Assembly: GCA_016201865.1 (NCBI GenBank)
Contig: JACQCA010000093.1
Span: forward strand, 1 to 46,021
Length of the DNA stretch: 46,021 nt
Reading direction: 5' to 3'
Source of the DNA: Nitrospirota bacterium
GTDB lineage: Bacteria; Nitrospirota; Nitrospiria; JACQBZ01
Part shown: positions 1 to 6,747 of the stretch, one piece after another
Numbering within the stretch: position 1 is the first letter of the stretch
Layout of the letters: each line of letters opens with the position of its first letter
The notes under the pieces: generated by a model
What the model saw: the letters and a program-made list of their open reading frames with translations, nothing else
The model's database searches: none
What the model was told of the DNA's origin: nothing
Program-made: the position numbers and the translations under genes

Positions 1-1
1 C

Positions 2-100
2 AACCGCAAACGCCGTCATTCAACCCTCGGTTACACCTCGCCGATCCAGTTTATGGAACACTGGATGCGTGGACAGTATGAAGAAAAACTGGTAGCATGA
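2..100 (+). mobile_element. IS3-family transposase, C-terminal end only
   Basis: The reading frame is open from the window edge and ends at TGA 98-100. It encodes the last 32 residues of a DDE transposase. The stretch NRKRRHSTLGYTSP is the familiar C-terminal signature of IS3-family OrfB proteins (H-S-x-L-G-Y-x-S-P), followed by a short charged tail. The rest of the element lies left of the window, so whether it is intact cannot be judged. No clear terminal inverted repeat was recognised downstream. It marks the left edge of an accessory zone that also holds hicBA and an orphan gene. Confidence 0.8.
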
Positions 101-166
101 ACCGCTTGCCTTGGAAGACGAAAAACAGAGGGAACCTCAATTCGTTGATCGTTTTGGAGATCATTG

Positions 167-847
167 ATGTTCATCGGACATTTTGCGGTCGGGTTTGCAG
201 CCAAGAGAGTCGCCCCGCGGGCCTCGCTGGGCGCACTGATGGCCGCGCCGATTTTTCTCGATCTGCTCTGGCCTGTGTTTCTAATTCTCGGGTTGGAGCA
301 GGTGCGGATCGAGCCGGGTAACACGGCCTTTATGCCTCTGAACTTTGTCCATTACCCGATCTCTCACAGTCTATTGACCTCTTTAAGTTGGGCCACGGGG
401 TTCGCGCTTCTTTATCATTTCCGGACCCGCTACTGGCCCGGAACCCTTTGTACTTGGTTCGGTGTGATCAGTCACTGGGTTTTTGATGCGATCGTTCATC
501 GTCCAGACCTGCCGCTCTATCCCGGGGGTGAAATGCGCATTGGGCTCGGACTATGGAACTCCATCCCGGCGACCATTGTCGTGGAGGGAACCCTCTTTAT
601 CATTGGAGTCTGGCTTTATGCCAAACAGACCCGTCCGATGGACAACATCGGCGTTTACGGATTCTGGTCGTTTGCCGCGTTGCTAATCCTGCTCTATTTG
701 GGTAATCTGTTCGGGCCACCTCCGCCCAGCGAGAAGGTCCTGGCCTTCGCCGCTTTGATCATCTGGCTCGTGATTCCCTGGGTTTGGTGGTTCGATCGGC
801 ATCGCACCATCGAGAATAATCGGGCAACAAGGAAGGTATCGTTCTGA
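167..847 (+). CDS. Membrane-bound metal-dependent hydrolase-like protein (YdjM/DUF457-like)
   Basis: This 226-residue protein is mostly hydrophobic with about five membrane segments. It carries scattered His/Asp residues that could bind metal: H5, H62 and H67 in a VHYPISH stretch, and H103, D107, H111 and D114 in HWVFDAIVHRPD. This layout resembles the YdjM/DUF457 group of inner-membrane proteins annotated as metal-dependent hydrolases; the biochemical role of that group is poorly known. I chose ATG 167 because a TTGGAGA Shine-Dalgarno-like run lies 6 bases upstream; an in-frame TTG at 164 is the alternative. The gene stands alone, between the IS3 tail and the hicBA promoter. Family assignment is by pattern memory only. 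Confidence 0.6.
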   Translation: MFIGHFAVGFAAKRVAPRASLGALMAAPIFLDLLWPVFLILGLEQVRIEPGNTAFMPLNFVHYPISHSLLTSLSWATGFALLYHFRTRYWPGTLCTWFGVISHWVFDAIVHRPDLPLYPGGEMRIGLGLWNSIPATIVVEGTLFIIGVWLYAKQTRPMDNIGVYGFWSFAALLILLYLGNLFGPPPPSEKVLAFAALIIWLVIPWVWWFDRHRTIENNRATRKVSF

Positions 848-860
848 CGCCGTGCTGAAC

Positions 861-888
861 CGTCCGAGAACCCGCGGCGGCGCGGTTT
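861..888 (+). repeat. GC-rich dispersed motif, copy 1
   Basis: The core reads CCGAGAACCCGCGGCGGCG, followed by CGGTTTG. It begins 14 bases after the stop of the preceding gene. AACCG at 858-862 can pair with CGGTT at 883-887 to form an imperfect hairpin. Related copies occur at 1397-1426, 2176-2203 and, inverted, 45888-45915. The last two bases overlap the -35 box of the hicBA promoter. Confidence 0.55.
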
Positions 889-915
889 GACGTAGACCGG
901 CGGCTCTGTTACAAT
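887..915 (+). promoter_or_regulatory. Predicted sigma70-type promoter of hicBA
   Basis: TTGACG at 887-892 and TACAAT at 910-915 are separated by exactly 17 bases, one mismatch from consensus in each box. The predicted start lies about 28 bases before the hicB ATG. HicB proteins commonly repress their own promoter, but no clear operator was identified here. Confidence 0.6.
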
Positions 916-950
916 GACGGTATTCCAAAATACCCGAAAAGGAGCCGCAA

Positions 951-1172
951 ATGTCCAAACCCATTGGGCAAACCGTGAAATACACCGTGGTGATCTACAA
1001 AAGTCTGCGCGGCTATCATGTGGCATGCCCGGCTCTCTCCGGATGCGTCAGTCAGGGAGACTCGTTATCACAGGCCCTGGAGAACATCAAGAAGGCCATT
1101 CGAGACTATCTCCTCATGATCAAGAAAGAGACCCGGAACAAAATGACGGCCGAGGTGCAAGTGGCGGTATAA
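951..1172 (+). CDS. hicB: HicB-family antitoxin
   Basis: This 73-residue protein has the HicB core: a partial RNase-H-like fold that begins with YTVVIYKSLRGYHVACPALSGC and continues with GDSLSQALENIKKAIRDYL. Antitoxins of this family bind and neutralise the HicA mRNA interferase. There is no obvious C-terminal DNA-binding HTH or ribbon-helix-helix, so this is the short form. A strong AAAGGAG site lies 7 bases before ATG 951, and a good promoter lies upstream. The stop codon abuts the ATG of a hicA-like sequence at 1173, the usual tight coupling. Because the toxin frame is broken, this antitoxin may be an orphan. Confidence 0.82.
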   Translation: MSKPIGQTVKYTVVIYKSLRGYHVACPALSGCVSQGDSLSQALENIKKAIRDYLLMIKKETRNKMTAEVQVAV

Positions 1173-1445
1173 ATGCCATTCCCGACCTCTCGGCCGATGG
1201 GATCGTTCGCGCCCTCCGTAAGGTCGGATTCGAAGTTATCCACGAAGGCAAACACATCGGCATGTCGGATGGGTTCCACCGAGTGACAATCCCCCGCTAC
1301 AAACGACTGAATCCCTACACCGTCGCAATCCATCATCCGACATGCAGGCCTGACGGATCGGAAGTTTAAGGAGTTATTACGACAAGGCCGACCCCCCCGC
1401 GAACTCGCGGCGGCGCGGATTTTCCGATTAGGCCATGCAGCGTGA
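1173..1445 (+). pseudogene. hicA: hicA toxin, apparently disrupted by two frameshifts
   Basis: An ATG at 1173 directly follows the hicB stop, but its frame closes soon. The next frame encodes IPDLSADGIVRALRKVGFEV, then H-I-G and RVTIPRYKRLNPYTVA, a good match to the HicA double-stranded-RNA-binding-like fold (GF-x5-G-x-H core). Near 1330 the sequence then shifts again into a frame reading SIIRHAGLTDRKFKELL, the usual HicA C-terminus. One added base near 1180 and one removed base in the GCAA at about 1328-1331 would restore a full protein. The restored frame lacks a stop after KELLRQ and runs through the GC-rich motif to TGA 1443-1445. It is either a decayed toxin or an assembly error. Confidence 0.65.
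1397..1426 (+). repeat. GC-rich dispersed motif, copy 2
   Basis: It reads CCGCGAACTCGCGGCGGCGC, then GGATTTTCCG. CCGCG-AACT-CGCGG forms a small perfect hairpin. It is followed at 1427-1433 by ATTAGGC, close to an attC R' box (GTTRRRY). The motif lies just downstream of the hicA coding sequence. Confidence 0.5.
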
Positions 1446-1460
1446 GCGCCGGAGGATTTC

Positions 1461-2150
1461 ATGGACGATTTACGGTATCTGAACAACCCGGATAAGTTTT
1501 TGAACGATGCCTTTGACGTATTCAAAGAATATTTTGCAAATCGGAAGCAGTTTGATGACTTCTTTGCATCCATCCCGAGCGATGAGGCAAAAAACAGATT
1601 TTTGAAGATGGCGTCGCTTTATAAGTTCCTCATTAAAGATAGACGCCTTGCACATGAAAACCAAGATTACGTTGATTATATCGATGAAACATATGAGTAT
1701 ATTGCGCTGGTTTCTCTGATCGAGGCGCTATGCGGCAGGGAGGATTATATCCAATGCTATGACGGACCGGAAAAGGGAGCATCCCCTGGAGCGTTTCCAG
1801 TCGTCGATTCCCATACGCTGCAGACGCTTTGCGAGAAATATAAGAGGGACCCTGATTCCATCCATAAGATGATGATCTTTTTCAGGTCCCTTGATGCGGC
1901 CGGTCAGAAATTTCTTCAGACCAAGCTCAAGGTCAGCCGTCAAGAAGAAACGGTCGAGCCGTTAACAAAACTGCTGTATCAATTTAAATCCGAATTTCTT
2001 CGCCACGCCAGGCTGGTTCTGGAGTTTGGGGACAGCACCGTGCTTTCAGCAAGGAAGAAGGTCGTCCAGACGGGTCTTACGCTTGACGACATGAGCGTAT
2101 TCTTTGAACGCGGACTGTTGACCCATTTTGGATATTCAGGGAAATTTTAG
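1461..2150 (+). CDS. Hypothetical protein, orphan
   Basis: This 229-residue soluble protein matches no family I recognise. It starts with a GGAGG site 5-6 bases before ATG 1461, so the start is well supported. It is rich in charged and aromatic residues and looks entirely alpha-helical. It has no signal peptide, no membrane segment, no Cys-rich motif and no obvious catalytic triad. The codon use is more AT-rich than the aro block, and it lies between two copies of the GC-rich dispersed motif next to a toxin-antitoxin pair. That setting fits horizontally acquired cargo. No function is proposed. Confidence 0.7.
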   Translation: MDDLRYLNNPDKFLNDAFDVFKEYFANRKQFDDFFASIPSDEAKNRFLKMASLYKFLIKDRRLAHENQDYVDYIDETYEYIALVSLIEALCGREDYIQCYDGPEKGASPGAFPVVDSHTLQTLCEKYKRDPDSIHKMMIFFRSLDAAGQKFLQTKLKVSRQEETVEPLTKLLYQFKSEFLRHARLVLEFGDSTVLSARKKVVQTGLTLDDMSVFFERGLLTHFGYSGKF

Positions 2151-2175
2151 AAGGGGATTGTAAAAAATCTAACGG

Positions 2176-2203
2176 CGTCCGCGAAATCGCGGCGGCTCAA
2201 CGG
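2176..2203 (+). repeat. GC-rich dispersed motif, copy 3
   Basis: It reads CGTCCGCGAAATCGCGGCGG, then CTCAACGG. CCGCG-AAAT-CGCGG is a perfect short hairpin. It is preceded at 2168-2173 by TCTAAC, the same six bases that open the attC site at 45917-45922. It lies 25 bases after the stop of the orphan gene. Confidence 0.5.
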
Positions 2204-2213
2204 TGAATCGAAA

Positions 2214-3506
2214 TTGACCGGATATCTGCTTATCCTCGTTACAGTCATTATGATGATCTGGACCCTCCAGGCCCATTTCCGGAAGAAGAGGGACAAAAAA
2301 AATCTTCAAAGACTTCAGGCGACGGTCGCGGAAGGGCTTACGGAGCCCGTCTCGTTGCATCCCCTCATCGACACGGACATCTGCATCGGTTCCGGCGCCT
2401 GCGTGGCGGCCTGCCCGGAAGGCGATGTCCTGGGCATGATCAAGGGGAAGTCCGCGCTGATCAATCCGACCCACTGCATCGGTCACGGCGCCTGTCAGGC
2501 CGCCTGCCCGGTTCATGCGATCACACTCGTGTTCGGGACCGAAAAAAGAGGCGTGGACATTCCCTACGTCAGCCCTACTTTTGAGACAAACGTGCCGGGG
2601 ATCTTCATCGCGGGCGAGCTGGGCGGAATGGGTCTCATTCGAAATGCCGTCGAGCAGGGCCGTCAGGCGATCGAAGCGATTCGAAAACTGAAGCCCAACG
2701 GATCCCCGTTGGATGTTGTGATCGTCGGCGCGGGACCGGCCGGTTTTTCGGCGTCCCTGGCCTCTCTTCAGCACAAGCTGCGTTGCGTGACGGTCGAACA
2801 GGACGCATTGGGCGGGAGAGTGGCGCACTTTCCCCGCGGAAAAATCGTGATGACCCAGCCGGCCAAGCTTCCGCTGGTGGGCAAGATCAAATTCCGTGAG
2901 ATCGGAAAGGAAAAACTTCTCGACTTTATGCGCGATGTGGAAAAGAAAACGGGGATCCGGATCCGGTACAACGAGCGAATGGAGGATATCCAGAAAACGG
3001 ACCGAGGATTCGTCGTCAAGACCGCGCTGGGATCGTATGAAACTCGGGCCGTTTTGTTGACCGTCGGCCGGGGCGGAACGCCGCGAAAACTGGAGGTGTC
3101 CGGCGAGGAGCTCCCCAAGGTGGTTTATCGTCTAATTGATCCCGAGCAGTACCGCCGTCAACGCGTCTTGGTGGTGGGCGGCGGCGACGCCGCGATGGAG
3201 GCGGCCTGCAGCATTGCCGCAGAGCCGGGAACGACCGTGGCGCTCTCCTATCGGGGCGACGCCTTTTCAAGAGTCAAGGATAAAAACCGGCTTAAGATGA
3301 AGGAGGCCGAGGCCAAGGGACGGTTGCGCGTGATCCTGAACTCCAATGTCAAGGAAATCCAACCGGAGAAGGTGGTCCTGGAAAAACAGGGAGAGACGAT
3401 CGAGCTTCCCAACGATGCCGTCATCGTCTGCGCGGGCGGCGTTCTGCCGATCGAGTTTTTAAAGAAGATCGGGATTCGGGTTGAAACAAAATACGGCACC
3501 GCATAG
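2214..3506 (+). CDS. Membrane-anchored 2x Fe-S / FAD-NAD(P) oxidoreductase
   Basis: This 430-residue protein has, in order: an N-terminal membrane helix (residues 3-19), a ferredoxin-like double motif (57-98), a flavoprotein-like segment PGIFIAGELGGMG (128-140), a dinucleotide fold with VIVGAGPAGF (169-178), and a second nucleotide fold with VLVVGGGDAAMEA (318-330). This is the thioredoxin-reductase-like architecture. Each Fe-S motif has only three Cys in C-x5-C-x3-C-P form (57/63/67 and 88/94/98). Ser60 and His91 occupy the usual second Cys position. The start is TTG 2214, because an in-frame stop at 2148-2150 precedes it and no ATG precedes the membrane helix. It probably moves electrons between NAD(P)H and a membrane or Fe-S partner; the substrate is unknown. 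Confidence 0.72.
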   Translation: MTGYLLILVTVIMMIWTLQAHFRKKRDKKNLQRLQATVAEGLTEPVSLHPLIDTDICIGSGACVAACPEGDVLGMIKGKSALINPTHCIGHGACQAACPVHAITLVFGTEKRGVDIPYVSPTFETNVPGIFIAGELGGMGLIRNAVEQGRQAIEAIRKLKPNGSPLDVVIVGAGPAGFSASLASLQHKLRCVTVEQDALGGRVAHFPRGKIVMTQPAKLPLVGKIKFREIGKEKLLDFMRDVEKKTGIRIRYNERMEDIQKTDRGFVVKTALGSYETRAVLLTVGRGGTPRKLEVSGEELPKVVYRLIDPEQYRRQRVLVVGGGDAAMEAACSIAAEPGTTVALSYRGDAFSRVKDKNRLKMKEAEAKGRLRVILNSNVKEIQPEKVVLEKQGETIELPNDAVIVCAGGVLPIEFLKKIGIRVETKYGTA

Positions 3507-3555
3507 GACCATACCTATTTCGAATCCTGGAAAGCGGCGCCGTAGGTCCGAGCTG

Positions 3556-4445
3556 TTATGGCTTCTTCCATCGGTCCAGATCGTCCGATGCCGCTTCCTG
3601 GGCTTCTTGGTCCTCGATCAGAAATTCCGGCCGGGGCGTGTCGTGAATGAGCGCTTCGGCCGTCGCCACGGCTTCTTTCCGGGAGTCCTGATCCAGATCC
3701 CAGAGGGCCTCGGCCAGGTAAAGGCGGTTGATCGAATTGCGCGGCCCGACCCGGTTTGCGCGCCGGAGAAATTCGACCGCCTTCTTTGTTGAGGCCCAGC
3801 CCGTGATAAAAGGAATGGAAGGCGTCTGATGATGAGCCGTCCCAGTACGCGGTATCCTCCTCCTTCGGCGTAGTTCGGATCCATCAACGTGACGGCCGTG
3901 GCCAGGTCGCGGATCTTGGTCGCGGCCCCTTGCCGAACGGCCTGGAACTTTCCGTAAGCAAGCGCCCATTCCCCCCAGTTCGCAGAGGACCAGAGAAAGC
4001 AAGCGATGACGTCGGGAGAATCGTTGAAGATCGGCGCCAACTCGACCGGGCCGGATTGATCCATCGGTCGGCCCGCGCGTCGTGAGGCCTCCTGCCGGAT
4101 CCGCTGCAGGCTCTCCTCGCCGATCCTCTTTCCCTCATCAAAAATCCTTTTTTTCTCTGCTTTGTCTTCCGTCGTGTACTCCCCCTTGAAGAAAAAGGCC
4201 CGCATCAGCCGCTGACGGACGGCGAGCGATTCCGGCGCCGCGGCCAGGGCTTGCCGGTATGCCGCGATCGCCCGGTCCACCTCCTGAGGAGCGGCATCCG
4301 TTCCTTTCGCATGCTCGGCGCGGAGGTTCCAGTGATGATCTCCGGATTCGATGAATGACTGTTCGGGGGAAACGGCTTCTTGAGCCGAAGAGGCCGAAGG
4401 GAAAAGGGCGCCCGATAGGAGGAGAAGCGGCAGAAGTGTCTTCAT
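3556..4445 (-). pseudogene. Exported TPR (TatT-like) protein, frame-shifted
   Basis: From ATG 4445 (minus) the frame encodes a signal peptide (MKTLLPLLLLSGALFPSASSA) and helical repeats containing RAIAAYRQALAAAPESLAVR. It then reads to GGGYRVLGRL near 3836 and loses sense. The continuation HHQTPSIPFITGWASTKKAV is in the neighbouring frame and runs to the stop at 3556. One extra base at about 3834-3838 would join them into about 296 residues. GYRVLGRL-H-H/K-T-P resembles TatT-type TPR proteins associated with TRAP transporters, but no TRAP genes are nearby. It lies 29 bases after the DUF486 gene on the same strand. It is either a real pseudogene or a sequencing indel. Confidence 0.6.
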
Positions 4446-4474
4446 GGTTTATCTTCTCGGTCGGGCGATGCCGG

Positions 4475-4804
4475 CTACCATTCTTTGAAGATGAAGAAGA
4501 CGGCGCCGATCATCATCGAAAACCCGACAAGGGTGTTCCATTTCAGGCCTTCTTTCAGATACAGCACCGAAAAGATGCAGAAGACGACCAAGGTGATGAC
4601 CTCCTGGATCGTTTTCAACTGCGCGGCCGTAAATTGGTAATGCCCGATGCGGTTGGCCGGGACCTGGAAACAGTACTCCACGAACGCAATCAGCCAACTG
4701 ATCAGGATGGCCTTCCAGAGAAGAGAGTCTTTGTACTTGAGATGCCCATACCAGGCGATCGTCATAAAGATGTTCGAGACCGTCAAGAGGAGGATCGTTG
4801 TCAT
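4475..4804 (-). CDS. DUF486 / DMT-like small membrane protein
   Basis: This 109-residue protein has four membrane helices. It begins MTTILLLTVSNIFMTIAWYG, continues with AFVEYCFQVPANRIGH and QLKTIQEVITL, and ends in FFIFKEW. These are the conserved blocks of DUF486, a single-domain relative of drug/metabolite transporters. The length matches the family. ATG 4804 is chosen because family members begin there, although a longer open frame exists upstream. No clear Shine-Dalgarno site is seen; a TATATT run lies very close to the start, so the mRNA leader may be very short. Substrate unknown. Confidence 0.78.
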   Translation of the reverse strand: MTTILLLTVSNIFMTIAWYGHLKYKDSLLWKAILISWLIAFVEYCFQVPANRIGHYQFTAAQLKTIQEVITLVVFCIFSVLYLKEGLKWNTLVGFSMMIGAVFFIFKEW

Positions 4805-4898
4805 GAAAATAAATATACCAGAAAGTCTGCGGTCAGGCAAGAAGAGCATCCGCCATGAAAACGGGATTGCAAAAGCGATCAGGGATCGGGTATTCTTT

Positions 4899-4920
4899 GG
4901 GCGACGCAAGCCCCTATGAT
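4899..4920. repeat. REP-like element, GGGCGAC...GCCCCTA type, copy A
   Basis: GGGCGACGCAAGCCCCTATG closely matches 4984-5002 and the reverse complement of 34983-35003. The inverted core is GGGC...GCCC. It lies in the 211-base gap between the DUF486 and exbB genes. Confidence 0.5.
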
Positions 4921-4955
4921 AAATTCCCGGCGAGCAAGGCGAGCGGGAGGGGGAG

Positions 4956-4982
4956 GCTCCATTCCGCCTTAGGCGGATGGAG
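4956..4982. repeat. Hairpin CTCCAT-CCGCC / GGCGG-ATGGAG
   Basis: CTCCATTCCGCC pairs with GGCGGATGGAG across a TTA loop, with one bulged T. There is no T-run, so a simple terminator is unlikely. It sits directly before the next REP-like copy and forms a composite intergenic element. Confidence 0.5.
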
Positions 4983-5002
4983 GGGGCGACACGAGCCCCT
5001 AC
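4982..5002. repeat. REP-like element, copy B, before exbB
   Basis: GGGGGCGACACGAGCCCCTA then C. It is the inverted form of the 34985 copy in the rpsA leader with one or two differences. The exbB start lies 13 bases downstream, so the element is in the exbB mRNA leader or promoter. Confidence 0.55.
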
Positions 5003-5015
5003 AATGGGAGTCGAG

Positions 5016-5678
5016 ATGAAAATCACGCAGATGTTTCTTGCCTTCAGCCTCGTCGGGGGAATCTGGATCCTCTACCTTCTGATCGGCCTGAGCGTGTTGT
5101 CGGTGGCGATTATCCTGGAGCGGCTGCTCTATTTCCGCGCGAACCGGCCCAAACCCGGCGACTTTCAGCCAAAACTTCTGTCGTATCTACAGACCGGGAA
5201 GATTGAAGACGCGATCGGCCTCGCCCAAAAAGCCGCGGGCCCCGAAGCCCGCTGCGCGCGATTGGCCCTCTATTCCCGGCATGAGGGCACGGACGTGATC
5301 CGGCAAAATCTCCTGAACGGCCTTCTGACGGAACAGCATCGGATGGAAAAGAGGCTGTTGATCTTGGGGACATTGGGAAACAACGCCCCATTCATCGGAT
5401 TGCTGGGGACGGTGCTCGGCATCATCAAGGCCTTCTATGATCTTTCCATCGCCGGCGCGGGCGGGCCCAGCGTCGTGATGCTTGGGATTGCGGAGGCGCT
5501 TGTGGCGACGGCCATGGGACTTTTTATCGCGATCCCGGCCGTGATCGCGTACAACTATTTCCAGCGCCGTACCCGTCAGACGCGCCAGCAGTTGGAACGT
5601 CTCGCCGAGACCCTTCTTCTCTATCTCAAATCGGAACCGACCTCCGGCTCATCCGGCGCCGGAGCGAAAACGCGATGA
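5016..5678 (+). CDS. exbB: MotA/TolQ/ExbB proton-channel family protein
   Basis: This 220-residue inner-membrane protein belongs to the ExbB/TolQ family. It has one N-terminal helix (about 10-32), a cytoplasmic loop, and a long C-terminal helical pair. The pair contains the family core LGTLGNNAPFIGLLGTVLGI and AEALVATAMGLFIAIPAVIAYN. With ExbD it forms the proton channel that energises TonB. ATG 5016 is preferred over ATG 5004 because GGGAG lies 5 bases before it. The stop overlaps the exbD start (ATGA, 5675-5678). The adjacent tonB and receptor genes argue for ExbB rather than TolQ. Confidence 0.88.
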   Translation: MKITQMFLAFSLVGGIWILYLLIGLSVLSVAIILERLLYFRANRPKPGDFQPKLLSYLQTGKIEDAIGLAQKAAGPEARCARLALYSRHEGTDVIRQNLLNGLLTEQHRMEKRLLILGTLGNNAPFIGLLGTVLGIIKAFYDLSIAGAGGPSVVMLGIAEALVATAMGLFIAIPAVIAYNYFQRRTRQTRQQLERLAETLLLYLKSEPTSGSSGAGAKTR

Positions 5679-6085
5679 TTTTTCGGGAAGACCATGACGG
5701 TGAAGAAGACCTGGTCACCGGGATCAATATCATCCCGCTGGTGGACATCTCGCTTGTTCTGTTGATCATCTTCATGGTCACGACAACGATTATCCTTTCT
5801 CCCTCTCTTCGAATGGATCTTCCGAAGGCCAGAACGGCCGAGCCCAGCCCGCTGACCCGACTGACGGTTTCGATGGGGAAGAACGGGGAGCTGTTTCTAA
5901 ATGATCAGGCCACGACCGAAGAAGCGCTTCGGCAACTGTTTCATCAAAAAGCCGAGGAGAGTCCCGCGCCCCAGGTCGTGATCAATGCGGATCGCGGCGT
6001 GGAGCACGGTGCGGTCATTCATCTGATCGATCTGGCCCGCGCGGCCGGTCTCACCCGGTTTGCGTTCATGGTGGAGAAAGAATGA
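5675..6085 (+). CDS. exbD: ExbD/TolR biopolymer transport protein
   Basis: This 136-residue protein has a short cytoplasmic tail and one membrane helix (about 17-38), in which VDISLVLLIIFMVT contains the conserved proton-carrying Asp. It is followed by a periplasmic domain ending in VINADRGVEHGAVIHLIDLA, the typical ExbD/TolR C-terminal motif (D-x4-Y/H-G). It overlaps exbB by four bases, and its own stop overlaps tonB by four (6082-6085), so the three are probably translationally coupled. Confidence 0.88.
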   Translation: MIFREDHDGEEDLVTGINIIPLVDISLVLLIIFMVTTTIILSPSLRMDLPKARTAEPSPLTRLTVSMGKNGELFLNDQATTEEALRQLFHQKAEESPAPQVVINADRGVEHGAVIHLIDLARAAGLTRFAFMVEKE

Positions 6086-6747
6086 CCGAACGATGGTCGG
6101 ACCCCGTTCGCGGCGGGATGGGCCTTCTGCTTTCGGCCCTTTTCCACGTCTCGCTTTTCATGACGGCCCTGCAGCTTTCCGGTCCGGCGCGTCGTGTCAG
6201 TCTCCCGGTCGAGATCGAGATCATCACCGCAACACGGCCGCCGGCCGTCGAGCGCTTACAACCGCTGCCTCCCGCGAAGGTTTTGCCGACGAGACCGGAG
6301 AGGCCGGTCACGACCGTTCTTCCGACGGCGCCGTCGCCGGAATCGGTTCCGGCCGAACCGGCCGCGCCGATGCCTGAATCGGCCGGCCTTCCGACCGAAA
6401 CGGTGCCGCCAGTGATGCCGTCCGAGCCGGCGGTGTCGGATACGAAAGCGCCGGTCTACACGCCGCTAACTCAGGTGAGCCGACTACCGACCTTCAAGAC
6501 GAAGGTCGAGCCGGTCTATCCGGAATTGGCCCGAAGGCTTGAGAAAGAGGGGACGGTGATGGTCGAGGTGACGATTTCGGAAAGCGGCGATGTCATGAAA
6601 GCCGAGGTGGTTCAGGAATTGGGCTTCGGTTTTGATGAGGCCGCGAAGGCCGCGATGGAGCGGTCCCGATTCGAGCCGGCCCGCGCGGGCGACCGGCCGG
6701 TGGCGGTCGTCGTTCGAATTCCGATCCGGTTCCGGTTCAAGGATTGA
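6082..6747 (+). CDS. tonB: TonB energy transducer
   Basis: This 221-residue protein has an N-terminal signal-anchor helix (about 12-31), a long periplasmic stretch rich in Pro, Glu and Val (about 40-140), and a C-terminal TonB fold starting VEPVYPELARRLEKEGTVMV and ending in FEPARAGDRPVAVVVRIPI. It links the ExbBD proton channel to outer-membrane receptors. The four-base overlaps on both sides (ATGA at 6082, TTGA at 6744) tie it to exbD and to the receptor gene. Confidence 0.88.
   Translation: MTERWSDPVRGGMGLLLSALFHVSLFMTALQLSGPARRVSLPVEIEIITATRPPAVERLQPLPPAKVLPTRPERPVTTVLPTAPSPESVPAEPAAPMPESAGLPTETVPPVMPSEPAVSDTKAPVYTPLTQVSRLPTFKTKVEPVYPELARRLEKEGTVMVEVTISESGDVMKAEVVQELGFGFDEAAKAAMERSRFEPARAGDRPVAVVVRIPIRFRFKD

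Noticed and set aside
914-1369. One 151-residue ORF covering hicB and part of hicA
   Set aside because: It is out of frame with the well-supported hicB and its last third is the displaced hicA frame. The N-terminal part has no family resemblance.
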